A stretch of DNA of 64,000 nucleotides from Oceanobacillus indicireducens (GTDB taxonomy: Bacteria; Bacillota; Bacilli; Bacillales; Amphibacillaceae), in assembly GCF_014647195.1 (NCBI RefSeq), contig NZ_BMOS01000015.1, positions 15,397 through 79,396 on the forward strand. Direction: 5' to 3'. Both the position numbers and the translations under genes were made by a program. The notes beneath the pieces are model-generated. The model did no database searches, was not told the origin of the DNA, and worked only from the letters and a program-made list of their open reading frames with translations. Positions 37,698-46,495 of this stretch are shown piece after piece (positions within the stretch are counted from its first letter, which is position 1; each line of letters starts with the position of its first letter).

Positions 37698-39614
37698 TTA
37701 ATATTGTCTTGCATTATCGAGAATTTGTTGTCTTTCTGCGGCAGCTTTTTGTACACTTTCTTTTTCGGAAACTTCTGCTACACCAACATTCCACCAGCTG
37801 CCATCGTAGCCGTCTGTCATTGTTTTTGGCAGAACTTTTATTTCAATCAACGTGGATACTGTTTGTTTTTTAGCGTCTTCCACAGCTGCCGTTAAATCTT
37901 CCAGGTTATTGACAGAATAGGTTTTTAAGCCGTATCCTTCCCCGACTTTTCGGTAATTAATATTCATGATTTCATTATTTACATTGCGGAATTCTGTTCC
38001 TGTGCTTCCATTTCCGTGATCCATTTGTAAGTTATTGATACATCCAAACCCGGAATTATCGAATAACAGCAGGTTGATTTTTTTATCGTATTGAAGAGCT
38101 GTTACAATTTCAGAATGAAGCATTAAGAAGCTTCCATCACCAACAACTGCATACGATTCCTGTTCAGGCTTCGCTAATTTAACTCCAAGAGCTCCTGCGA
38201 TTTCGTACCCCATACAAGAATAGCCGTACTCTAAATGGAACGTATTAGCCACATTGGCATTCCAGATACGCTGCATATCTCCTGGCAGGGATCCTGCTGA
38301 AGAGATTACAATAGCGTCACTATCGATAACATTATTGATTTTAATTAAGGCTTCGGTTTGTGTTAATTCTGTTTGAAGCGCATCTGCATAATCATTTAAA
38401 ATTTCTTGGTTGAAATGATCCGCGATTTCTGGTGTGAAATCATTGCGATTAAATTTCGTTGCAGCTAAGCGATTGCGTTCTTTCTCCCATTCCTGTTTCA
38501 ATGAGGTTGTTTCTTCTCCATAACTTGATTGATAGTCCCCAATACCTTTATTGATCAATTGTAGTGCTGCTTTGGCATCAGCTACAACTTGAAAACCGTC
38601 AAATTTATATGCCTGTCCGCGGTTTACGTTGATATTTAAAAATGTTGTATTGTCAAAATCAAACAACGTTCTGGATGATGTTGTAAAGTCTGTATATCTT
38701 GTGCCGATTCCGATAATTAAGTCGGCGTTCATAACTGCTTTGTTCGCAGCGGAAGTACCCAAAATACCGTTTCCGCCGAGGTTATTTGGATGAGTAAACT
38801 CAACGGTTGACTTTCCGGCATGTGTTTCTACGATTGGAATATTTGCTTTTTTAGAAAGCTCTACCAATTCCTCTCTTGCCTCTGAATATTTAGCACCGCC
38901 GCCGACTAATAGAACCGGACGTTTACTTTGTGTAATGGCCGCAATTGCCCCGTCTAATTCGCGCTGACTCGGTAATTTGCGGTCTATATAGTGAACGCGT
39001 TTATTGAAAAAGCTGGCTGGATAATCATATGCCATTGCTTCTACATCCTGAGGTAAGCAAATCGTTGCAGGTCCAGTTGTTGCTGGGTTCGTTAATACTT
39101 CAAATGCTCGGATCAATGCACTCATCAGCTGCTCCGGACGATCAATACGGTCCCAATATCTTGAAACAGCTTTGAATGCTTCGTTCGTTGTTAAATCTGT
39201 ACTGTGTTCATGCTCTAGTTGCTGTAAAACAGGGTCGGGCTGTCTTGTGGCAAATGTATCTGCCGGTAAGAATAGCACCGGGATGTTATTTGCAAAAGCA
39301 GTTCCAGCTGCTGTTACCATATTTGCTGATCCCGGTCCTGCAGATGCGGACACAGCAAAAATCTTTTGACGGAGATTTTGTCTGGCAAAAGCTGTTGCTG
39401 CATGAGCCATTCCTTGCTCATTTTTTCCTTGATAGCTTTTTAGATGACCAGGATTATTTTCAAGCGCTTCTCCTAAGCCTAAAACATTTCCATGTCCATA
39501 AATATGGAAAACACCTTCCACAAAAGGCGTTTCTACGCCGTCTACAGAAATATATTGCTGATTTAAAAACTTTACCAATGCTTGTGCAGTAGTTAAACGG
39601 ATTTTTTCACCCAT
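37698..39614 (-). CDS. iolD: 3D-(3,5/4)-trihydroxycyclohexane-1,2-dione hydrolase (TPP-dependent)
   Basis: 638 residues from ATG 39614 (AAAGGTAGG 9 bases ahead; a TTG three codons upstream overlaps that site). Thiamine-diphosphate enzyme: VEGVFHIYGHGNVLGLGEAL at the N-terminus with the activating Glu region, central TPP domain, and the C-terminal PP domain with YAVVGDGSFLM...NLLLFDNSGFGCINNL (GDG-NN motif). It opens the ring to 5-deoxy-glucuronate. Confidence 0.95.
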   Translation of the reverse strand: MGEKIRLTTAQALVKFLNQQYISVDGVETPFVEGVFHIYGHGNVLGLGEALENNPGHLKSYQGKNEQGMAHAATAFARQNLRQKIFAVSASAGPGSANMVTAAGTAFANNIPVLFLPADTFATRQPDPVLQQLEHEHSTDLTTNEAFKAVSRYWDRIDRPEQLMSALIRAFEVLTNPATTGPATICLPQDVEAMAYDYPASFFNKRVHYIDRKLPSQRELDGAIAAITQSKRPVLLVGGGAKYSEAREELVELSKKANIPIVETHAGKSTVEFTHPNNLGGNGILGTSAANKAVMNADLIIGIGTRYTDFTTSSRTLFDFDNTTFLNINVNRGQAYKFDGFQVVADAKAALQLINKGIGDYQSSYGEETTSLKQEWEKERNRLAATKFNRNDFTPEIADHFNQEILNDYADALQTELTQTEALIKINNVIDSDAIVISSAGSLPGDMQRIWNANVANTFHLEYGYSCMGYEIAGALGVKLAKPEQESYAVVGDGSFLMLHSEIVTALQYDKKINLLLFDNSGFGCINNLQMDHGNGSTGTEFRNVNNEIMNINYRKVGEGYGLKTYSVNNLEDLTAAVEDAKKQTVSTLIEIKVLPKTMTDGYDGSWWNVGVAEVSEKESVQKAAAERQQILDNARQY

Positions 39615-39661
39615 TTTATTCAACCTACCTTTCTTTTCATATTTAAGGTTTGAACATTCTT

Positions 39662-40642
39662 TTAAGAACGCTTGCGAATAAGCTGTTCAATTTCTTCTAC
39701 AGTCGGCATCGCTTCGGAAGAACTGTGCTTGCTGACAACGATGGAAGCAGATGCACTGCCGAATTTCAACGCTGTTTCATAGTCTTTTTCTGTAACAAGT
39801 GCATAAAGGAATGCAGATGCATAGGAATCACCTGCACCAAATGTTTTTAATACTTTTGTTTTGTATGCCTGGCCGCGGTGAACGGTACCGTCTGGCTCAT
39901 AGGCATAAGAGCCGTCGACACCATGCTTGATGACAACAAGCTCGATATTATGCTGGAATAAGTGCTGGACTGTTTTTTCGTTGTCGCCTTCTGAATCCAG
40001 GTTTTCCATCACATCGTATTCGTCACGCGTACCGATAACAACATCAGAAAGCTCTGCAACAAGAGAGTAATATACTGCTGTTTCTTCAGCTGATTTCCAT
40101 GTGTATGGACGGTAGTCTAATTCAAATATGACTTTGACATCGTTCTTTTTAGCATATTGAATTGCCTGCAATACAGCTTCACGAGAAGGACTTTGTGCAA
40201 GCGCAGTACCAGAAACAAGAAGCATTTTTGCCTTTTTGATATAATCTTCACTTACTTCTGTAGAATCTAAATAAAGATCCGCTACTTCATCACGATACAT
40301 TAAAATGCTGCATTCTTCCGGGCTTAAAATTTCTGTGAACGTGAGTCCGGATTTATGCCCTTCTGTGTCATAAACTATATTAGAGGTGTCAATTCCTTTT
40401 TCCTCCATATACTGTTTGATAAAGTTTCCGTGTTGATCTTTTGAGATTTTGCCGATAAATCCAGCTTTCAGTCCTAATTTTGAACTGCCAATAGCGATAT
40501 TTGCCGGAGAACCGCCAACGTATTTTGTGAAAGTCATTGTTTCTTCCATCGGACGGTTGTATTCGTTTGCATTCAAGTCAATCGCAGCGCGGCCGATCGC
40601 AATAATATCGTATTCTCTATCTTGATTAAATGTAAGTGCCAT
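39662..40642 (-). CDS. iolC: 5-dehydro-2-deoxygluconokinase (PfkB family)
   Basis: 326 residues from ATG 40642, with AAAGGAGCG 6-8 bases ahead; the frame from 40663 adds seven residues covering that ribosome site. PfkB signatures: KYVGGSPANIAIGSSKLGL near the N-terminus and TFGAGDSYASAFLYAL with the catalytic Asp near the C-terminus. It phosphorylates 5-dehydro-2-deoxygluconate. Confidence 0.95.
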   Translation of the reverse strand: MALTFNQDREYDIIAIGRAAIDLNANEYNRPMEETMTFTKYVGGSPANIAIGSSKLGLKAGFIGKISKDQHGNFIKQYMEEKGIDTSNIVYDTEGHKSGLTFTEILSPEECSILMYRDEVADLYLDSTEVSEDYIKKAKMLLVSGTALAQSPSREAVLQAIQYAKKNDVKVIFELDYRPYTWKSAEETAVYYSLVAELSDVVIGTRDEYDVMENLDSEGDNEKTVQHLFQHNIELVVIKHGVDGSYAYEPDGTVHRGQAYKTKVLKTFGAGDSYASAFLYALVTEKDYETALKFGSASASIVVSKHSSSEAMPTVEEIEQLIRKRS

Positions 40643-40689
40643 GCGTTTCGCTCCTTTTTTCATTACATATACTGTTTATTTTTATAGGA

Positions 40690-40738
40690 GAATCGCCCTC
40701 GCCTCTTTCTATAAGAATAGAGGAGAGGGGGGCGAATC
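40690..40738 (-). other. GC-rich intercistronic hairpin between iolB and iolC
   Basis: GAATCGCCCTCGCCTCTTTC and the facing GAATAGAGGAGAGG-GGGGCGAATC pair over most of their length. This is a strong stem in an AT-rich background and could set the relative amounts of upstream and downstream iol products. Confidence 0.55.
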
Positions 40739-40747
40739 AAAAAACTG

Positions 40748-41566
40748 TTAGTCTCTATCAATAATCCATTCATGATCTTTTTCATTATGGAATTTCCAGA
40801 TGCGTTCCGGTCCAGCCATGACATTTAAATAGTAAGAGGCATAGCCGTCTGGTACACCTACTGGATGATAGCCTTTAGGAACAAGAACAACATTTGCGTT
40901 TTCCACAGCCATGGTCTCATCTAAAGAGCGATCCTCTGTATAGACACGCTGGAAAACAAACCCTTGTGGAGGGTCCATTTCATGATAATAGCTTTCTTCT
41001 AAGAAGGACTCATTTGGAAGATTGTCCTGGTCATGCTTATGCGGTGGATAGCTGGACCAGTTAGCTGTTTCTGTAAATACTTCTACAACAAGCAAGCTGT
41101 TTGCAGAAGGGTCAGAGTCCGGTAGAATATTGTGTACTTGCCGTTTGTTATTGTACTTTCCGCGATGTTCTACGCCGTTATCCGCTGCTTTGATTAACTT
41201 GGTCGGCAGCTCTTTATCGGATGGAGCAAAGCATAATGCCACACGAGCTTTTGTATTTGCTGTAATGGTAATTTTTTTATTATGGGAAACATAAACACTG
41301 TCTGTCGGTTTACGTTCAAATACACTTTCCCGGGTACCAATATCAGAGAAGCTTTGATAGCCATCTGTTACGGTAATCTTTCCTGTTAATGCGACAACAC
41401 AAAGCTCTAAGTTTGTCAGCATTTCGTTATAGCTGGAATTTGGTTCCAAATCCACCACTTTAAAACCGACATAATGAAGATTGGAATTTTTCTCTGTTAC
41501 TTCATGAACAAGCGTTACCCCGTCTGCCAGTTTATTATTTTCGGGTTTTCTTAGTAAATGACTCAT
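40748..41566 (-). CDS. iolB: 5-deoxy-glucuronate isomerase
   Basis: 272 residues forming a double cupin. Features: HYVGFKVVDLEPNSSY near the start, metal-binding SSYPPHKHDQDNLPNE with two His and a Glu/Asp, and LVPKGYHPVGVPDGYASYYLN near the end. It converts 5-deoxy-glucuronate to 5-dehydro-2-deoxygluconate. Position between iolA and iolC as in B. subtilis. Confidence 0.95.
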   Translation of the reverse strand: MSHLLRKPENNKLADGVTLVHEVTEKNSNLHYVGFKVVDLEPNSSYNEMLTNLELCVVALTGKITVTDGYQSFSDIGTRESVFERKPTDSVYVSHNKKITITANTKARVALCFAPSDKELPTKLIKAADNGVEHRGKYNNKRQVHNILPDSDPSANSLLVVEVFTETANWSSYPPHKHDQDNLPNESFLEESYYHEMDPPQGFVFQRVYTEDRSLDETMAVENANVVLVPKGYHPVGVPDGYASYYLNVMAGPERIWKFHNEKDHEWIIDRD

Positions 41567-41655
41567 AACGGACTCCTTTCAATATGGGATGAGACGGTTC
41601 AGTGGGTTAAAAGGTCTCCTCCCCAATTTATTATTGTAAAGTTGGTATTCCCTGA

Positions 41656-43113
41656 TTATGAAAAATCAGGTTCAAGATAACGAGCTGTTACTACTTTCTT
41701 ACGAGTATAGAAGTCTACACTGTCTTTTCCGTTTGCATGCAATGTGCCATAGAAAGAAGACTTCCATCCAGAGAATGGGAAGAATGCCATTGGCGCCGGC
41801 ACACCTAAGTTAATTCCTAACATACCTGCATCGATGTTCTCACGGAAGTAGCGTACGGACAATGCGCTTGTAGTAAAGAGGCAAGCACCGTTAGCGAATT
41901 CAGATTGGTTAGCAAATTCAACAGCCTCTTTTAAGTTTTTTACACGTACAATAGATAATACTGGAGCAAAAATTTCATCTTTCCAAATGGACATATCTTG
42001 AGTTACACCATCAAATATAGTTGGTCCAACAAAGTAACCGTCTTCTAATTGTTCATTGCGACCATCACGAACTAATGTAGCCCCTTCTTCAATACCTTTT
42101 TCGATGTAGCCCAATGTACGTTGTTTTGCTTCGTCGCGGATAACTGGTCCTAAGAAGACACCCTCATCCAGGCCATTACCCATTTTGATGTTGTCAGATG
42201 CTTCTTTTAATTTTGCGATAAATTCATCTGCAACGGAATCTTCTACAGTTACAACCGCACAAGCCATGCAGCGTTCTCCAGCTGAACCGAATGCTGCGCT
42301 GATTACTTCTTTTGTAGCTAAGTCTAAGTCAGCATCTGCCAATACAGTAGAGTGGTTTTTCGCACCAGTTAATGCTTGAACGCGTTTTAAGTTCTCACTT
42401 CCGCGTTTGTACACATATTCTCCAACAGGCTTAGAGCCTACAAAGGATACTGCTTTTACAGTAGGGTGGTCTAAAATGCTGTTCACCACATCATGTGCAC
42501 CGTTAACAATGCTGAATACACCTTTAGGAAGACCAGCTTCATCTAGTAATTCCGCAAGTCTAGCTGCAAGAATAGGTGTTTTTTCAGATGGTTTTAAGAT
42601 AAAGGAGTTACCTAGAGCGATTGCCATTGGGAACATCCAGCATGGAACCATCATTGGGAAGTTAAATGGAGCAATTCCGCCGACAACCCCTACAGGGTAA
42701 CGATAGTTTGTAGCTTCTACATCGGTTGCGATCGTTGCAAGAGAATCACCCATCATTAATGTCGGTGCACCAGCAGCGAATTCTACGTTTTCAATTCCGC
42801 GTCCAACTTCGCCTAATGCTTCGCCAACGCTTTTTCCGTTTTCCTGTGTGATTAATTTTGCTAATTCTTCTTTATGTTCTTCCAATAGATTTTGATATTT
42901 AAATAGAATGCGGGCGCGCTTTGCTACGGATACTCTTTTCCATTTTTCTTGAGCGACCTGAGCTGCCTGTACAGCATCTTCAAAATCTTCGGAGGTAGAG
43001 ATTGGCACTTGTGCTAAAACTTCTTTTGTTGCTGGATTATAAACATCTTCATACTTATCTGTTTTACTTTCGACCCATTCACCATTGATAAAGTTCTTTA
43101 GTTTTTTAGACAT
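41656..43113 (-). CDS. iolA: Methylmalonate/malonate-semialdehyde dehydrogenase (CoA-acylating)
   Basis: 485 residues, ALDH superfamily. The catalytic cysteine is C282 in [12 protein letters not shown], with the MMSDH-type GERCMA rather than the usual GQxC, and ILKPSEKTP plus [12 protein letters not shown] in the NAD domain. It makes acetyl-CoA (or propionyl-CoA) from the semialdehyde at the end of the pathway. First enzyme gene of the operon after the regulator and tautomerase; GGAGGA before ATG. Confidence 0.95.
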   Translation of the reverse strand: MSKKLKNFINGEWVESKTDKYEDVYNPATKEVLAQVPISTSEDFEDAVQAAQVAQEKWKRVSVAKRARILFKYQNLLEEHKEELAKLITQENGKSVGEALGEVGRGIENVEFAAGAPTLMMGDSLATIATDVEATNYRYPVGVVGGIAPFNFPMMVPCWMFPMAIALGNSFILKPSEKTPILAARLAELLDEAGLPKGVFSIVNGAHDVVNSILDHPTVKAVSFVGSKPVGEYVYKRGSENLKRVQALTGAKNHSTVLADADLDLATKEVISAAFGSAGERCMACAVVTVEDSVADEFIAKLKEASDNIKMGNGLDEGVFLGPVIRDEAKQRTLGYIEKGIEEGATLVRDGRNEQLEDGYFVGPTIFDGVTQDMSIWKDEIFAPVLSIVRVKNLKEAVEFANQSEFANGACLFTTSALSVRYFRENIDAGMLGINLGVPAPMAFFPFSGWKSSFYGTLHANGKDSVDFYTRKKVVTARYLEPDFS

Positions 43114-43196
43114 TAGGATATGTCCTCCTTTAATGTAGTAGATTTATATTTTATACTCTGAAAAAAATAGAAAAAATAGATAACTCATAAAAAATG

Positions 43197-43586
43197 CTAG
43201 AGGTCACCGGTTAAAAACTGTGCTTTTCCAAATCGAAAACTCCATTCCCCGGCACCATTCGTGACAAAGGTAATCATGACATCCTTTGACTCAATCTGAC
43301 ATTGCTGCTCTAACCTTTCTGTTAAAAGGCGATAGAAATCTTTTTTCATCTTATTCGTCCGTTGGGTGATGATGGCGGTGAATAGAATAACATCATCGCT
43401 TCTTTCAAAGCCGAGCCCAGTATCCTTCATAATCATTTCATAGGGTTCATGCTGTGTCACGACTTGATAACGGTCGCCTTCAGGAACTTGAAATGCTTCC
43501 AAAACAACCTGATGGGCTACATCCAAAATTTGTTTAATTTCTTCAAGATCTCTACCCTTGATTAAATCAACTTTTATTAAGGGTAT
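43197..43586 (-). CDS. Tautomerase family protein with apparent ATA start
   Basis: The frame from ATG 43526 gives 109 residues but misses the N-terminal strand. Extended upstream it reads (ATA)-PLIKVDLIKGRDLEEIKQIL, the tautomerase_2/4-OT-like start with the catalytic proline directly after the initiator. AAGGAG lies 8 bases before this ATA, two bases after the iolR stop. So either ATA is used as start or a former ATG has mutated. About 129 residues, normal for the family. Between iolR and iolA, it might interconvert keto/enol forms of inosose derivatives; that role is inferred. Confidence 0.7.
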   Translation of the reverse strand: MPLIKVDLIKGRDLEEIKQILDVAHQVVLEAFQVPEGDRYQVVTQHEPYEMIMKDTGLGFERSDDVILFTAIITQRTNKMKKDFYRLLTERLEQQCQIESKDVMITFVTNGAGEWSFRFGKAQFLTGDL

Positions 43587-43588
43587 CT

Positions 43589-44398
43589 CTACACTCCTTC
43601 GTTTTGATTTGCAATAACAAGCTCGACACTATAATTCTTACAATAGTCGATATACGATTGACCAGGCTGCTGATCTGTAATCAGATAATCCAGCTGGTTC
43701 AGATTGCAATAAGTAGTTAAAGCGACTTTATCGAATTTTTGATGATCAACTAACAAAAACTTCTGCTCGATTTGTTCCGCTATATAAGATTTCAATTCGC
43801 TTTCCATAGGAATAGAGTTTGTTACACCATTTTTGATAGAAATCGCGGTAGCAGCTAAAAACGCTTTGTTGATATTATAATTCTTTAGAATTTTTTGCGC
43901 CTGTATCGTTGTAAATGACTGTGTTCTTCGAGTAAGTGCGCCTCCCAGACTATAAACGGTAAGGTTTTCATAAGGCATTGTTCTTAGGATGAAATCAATA
44001 TTGTTGGTTACAATTGTAATTTGTTTGTCCTGTATATATTCAATGAGCTCTAATACGGTTGTTCCCGTATCTATAAAAATAATGTCACCATCTTGAATAT
44101 AATTAGCAGCCTGTTCCGCAATACGTTGTTTACTTGATTTATTCTTTGTCTGCCGGTAAGTGAAGGAGGTTAAAGGATTGGTGACTTTGTTTGGCTGTTT
44201 TTCTTCAGCAGGCTGATTAATAGCTGCTCCGCCATGAACTTTAACAATGTCACCAGTCTTACATAACTCTTGGACATCGTTACGGATAGTATTTTTAGAA
44301 ACTGCAAATTTAGCGGCGAGTTCATCATAAGAAGCTCTTTGTTTGAGCGTAATATATTCTTGTAATGCAGCGATACGCTTCGATTTGATGTTGATCAC
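43589..44398 (-). CDS. iolR: DeoR family repressor of the iol operon
   Basis: About 269 residues from GTG 44398; an ATC three codons later (44389) is better spaced from GAGGTG, and a start at 44449 would run through the candidate operator region, so the start is uncertain. N-terminal DeoR HTH (SYDELAAKFAVSKNTIRNDVQ), then DeoR sensor domain with IIFIDTGTTVLELI and TNNIDFIL. It begins the iol operon as a repressor would; inducer in B. subtilis is 2-deoxy-5-keto-gluconate-6-phosphate. Confidence 0.88.
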   Translation of the reverse strand: MINIKSKRIAALQEYITLKQRASYDELAAKFAVSKNTIRNDVQELCKTGDIVKVHGGAAINQPAEEKQPNKVTNPLTSFTYRQTKNKSSKQRIAEQAANYIQDGDIIFIDTGTTVLELIEYIQDKQITIVTNNIDFILRTMPYENLTVYSLGGALTRRTQSFTTIQAQKILKNYNINKAFLAATAISIKNGVTNSIPMESELKSYIAEQIEQKFLLVDHQKFDKVALTTYCNLNQLDYLITDQQPGQSYIDYCKNYSVELVIANQNEGV

Positions 44399-44450
44399 CT
44401 CTTTTCTTACATCGAGTATAACACAAGAGATCCAAGAAGTTAACAACAAA

Positions 44451-44461
44451 TAACCAAGAGT
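44451..44461 (+). promoter_or_regulatory. IolR-type operator
   Basis: TAACCAAGAGT fits the WRAYCAADARD motif described for B. subtilis IolR at all 11 positions. A weaker match (GATCCAAGAAG) lies about 20 bases nearer the gene. It is just upstream of iolR and therefore of the operon. Confidence 0.5.
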
Positions 44462-44510
44462 TTATAATTTATTTGAGTATTTTGTTGTTTTGTTGGTGTG
44501 ACAGTATTTT

Positions 44511-44768
44511 TTGGATGCGTTTTCTTTTGGGGATATAGAATTGATAGGTGTTGGAAGAATGGGGCATGCTGTAACGATTGTTACTGCATTGCACTGGATG
44601 TCTAACTTAGGTATATCTACCAGCTTTCCGCCAATCCATGATGTATTAGGAGGAATGACTTTTGCGATTTATGGGGCGCTCAGCGTGGTTGCTATATTCT
44701 TTATCTGGAAGTTTGTACCGGAGACCAAAGGAAAGATATTTGAAGAGTTGGAAAACATTTTGGTTTAG
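44511..44768 (+). pseudogene. C-terminal remnant of an MFS sugar/inositol transporter (IolT-like)
   Basis: The frame of 85 codons has two membrane-like segments and ends KFVPETKGKIFEELENILV, the PETKG-x-x-EE signature that closes MFS sugar transporters. The preceding ten or so helices are absent and no ribosome site is seen. Lying next to iolR, it is likely what is left of an iolT-type inositol permease. Confidence 0.75.
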
Positions 44769-44821
44769 GAAAGTCGGATAAAAAAGAAGCGTTATAGTAT
44801 TATAGAAATAATCAAAATATA

Positions 44822-44867
44822 AAAGAAAACAAACAAGCTCAATAAAGAGGGATGTTTGCTTTCTTTG
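44822..44867 (-). terminator. Terminator after the SSS symporter gene
   Basis: On the minus strand AAAGAAAGCAAACA pairs with TGTTTGTTTTCTTT followed by TATATTTT. It lies immediately after the symporter stop. Confidence 0.7.
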
Positions 44868-44869
44868 TT

Positions 44870-46462
44870 TTATCTAGCCAATACAAGTGGAGAAAAGACA
44901 ACATAAGATGCTACTACAATGAGTAAGATTAAAATACCAACCCATCTAACATGTTTCCAAGGCGTGATGTCTACTTTGTTTTGGTATTTGTCGAATTGAA
45001 ATCCTTCTTGAGACGGATTCTTTACGCTATAGAAATATAGAATAGCTAAATCTAACAAGAAGAGGACGCTCCAAACATATAGATAATGGATATCTGGAAT
45101 AACTACTTTAGACAATGCGTACACAACAATATGGAAAATCAATGTAACTTTTGCACCTGTAGCTGATGTCTTTTTAGAGTAAAAACCAACTAGAATAATA
45201 GCTAATAGCGGCATACTATAGAGACCATTAAATTCTTGAATTACTGCATATAACCCTTGTGGAAATAGAGAAATCAATGGTGCAATCAAAACAACGATAA
45301 CGCCAATAACAATAGTCAAAACTCTTCCCGCTTTCGCAATTTGACGGTTTGTAGCTTGTTTATTAATGACCGGTTTATAGAAGTCTAAGCTGAATAAAGT
45401 AACAGTGGCACTTAGTGCCCCAACAAAAGAGCTGATAATTGCTCCAAATATTACTGCTCCAAATAGGCCGGTAGCCCAATCAGGCAGCACCTCTGCTAGT
45501 AATGAAGGGTAAGCAAGATCCATTTGTATGCCTTCACCAAACATATTGTAGGCAATAACCCCGGGAATTACTAAGAAAAACATACCAGATATTTTAAAAA
45601 ATCCAACAAACATGGCACCTTTTTGTGCTTCTTTTAAGTTTTTTGCGGCCAGGGCTTTTTGAACAATCATTTGGTTTGTACACCAAAAATATAAGTTATT
45701 AAAGAGCATTCCTAAGAATAATGTCGGCCAAGGTACAATGGGCGAGTCCAATGCTCCCCAAGCATTCAGTTTTTCAGGCGAATTGGTTAAAAATCGGTCT
45801 AAACCAGTAAAGAAGCTGTTCTCGCCTAACGCGATAAACCCTAAAATAGTAATCGTCATCCCGCCAAGAAATAGACCAATACCATATAATGAATCACTAT
45901 GCGCAATCAGAGAAAGTCCCCCGACGAATAAATAAGTAACACCAACTAAACCAATAACTGTCGAGATAATAATAACAGCTGTTATTCTGCTGACGCCCAA
46001 GTGTTGCTCAATTCCGAATAGATCATTGAAAATCAACGCTCCAGAATATAAAACAACAGGCATAAAGCTGATAACATAGGTGAATATAAAGAGAACAGAT
46101 ACAATCCTTTTTGTAAATGTATCATAGCGGATTTCAATAAAATCAGAAATGGTATTTACACCATATTTAAAATATTTCGGTAAGAACACCCATGCTAGCA
46201 TAACAATAGCAACGGAAGCAGTTACTTCCCAAGCCATTACTTCCATACCGGCTACATAGGCCTGACCGTTTTGCCCTACTAATTGCTCTGTTGATAGGTT
46301 GGTCATAATAATCGTCATACCAACAGTTGTTCCGACAAGAGAACGCCCGCCTAAAAAGTAACCCTCTGAATCTTTGTTATCAATACTTCTTGTCCGATAA
46401 AAAGCATAGAGATAGATCAATAGCAGTACAACAACAAAACTGATAATACTAAATAAATTCAA
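44870..46462 (-). CDS. Sodium:solute symporter (SSS family, SglT/inositol type)
   Basis: 530 residues with 13-14 membrane segments. SSS signatures: DSEGYFLGGRSLVGTTVG at the N-terminus, TISDFIEIRYDTFTKRI, and YVAGMEVMAWEVTAS. Proteins of this length and N-terminal helix belong to the SglT branch (glucose, galactose, myo-inositol). Downstream of the dehydrogenase gene and beside iolR, so I infer Na+-coupled inositol uptake, replacing the broken MFS transporter next to it. Confidence 0.87.
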   Translation of the reverse strand: MNLFSIISFVVVLLLIYLYAFYRTRSIDNKDSEGYFLGGRSLVGTTVGMTIIMTNLSTEQLVGQNGQAYVAGMEVMAWEVTASVAIVMLAWVFLPKYFKYGVNTISDFIEIRYDTFTKRIVSVLFIFTYVISFMPVVLYSGALIFNDLFGIEQHLGVSRITAVIIISTVIGLVGVTYLFVGGLSLIAHSDSLYGIGLFLGGMTITILGFIALGENSFFTGLDRFLTNSPEKLNAWGALDSPIVPWPTLFLGMLFNNLYFWCTNQMIVQKALAAKNLKEAQKGAMFVGFFKISGMFFLVIPGVIAYNMFGEGIQMDLAYPSLLAEVLPDWATGLFGAVIFGAIISSFVGALSATVTLFSLDFYKPVINKQATNRQIAKAGRVLTIVIGVIVVLIAPLISLFPQGLYAVIQEFNGLYSMPLLAIILVGFYSKKTSATGAKVTLIFHIVVYALSKVVIPDIHYLYVWSVLFLLDLAILYFYSVKNPSQEGFQFDKYQNKVDITPWKHVRWVGILILLIVVASYVVFSPLVLAR

Positions 46463-46495
46463 TGTGCTCTCCCCCTAAACGATGTACCCTATTCC

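Noticed and set aside
37485..37895. Plus-strand open frame of 136 codons
   Set aside because: Overlaps iolE and the end of iolD in antisense; no start signals.
39176..39592. Plus-strand open frame of 138 codons
   Set aside because: Antisense shadow of iolD.
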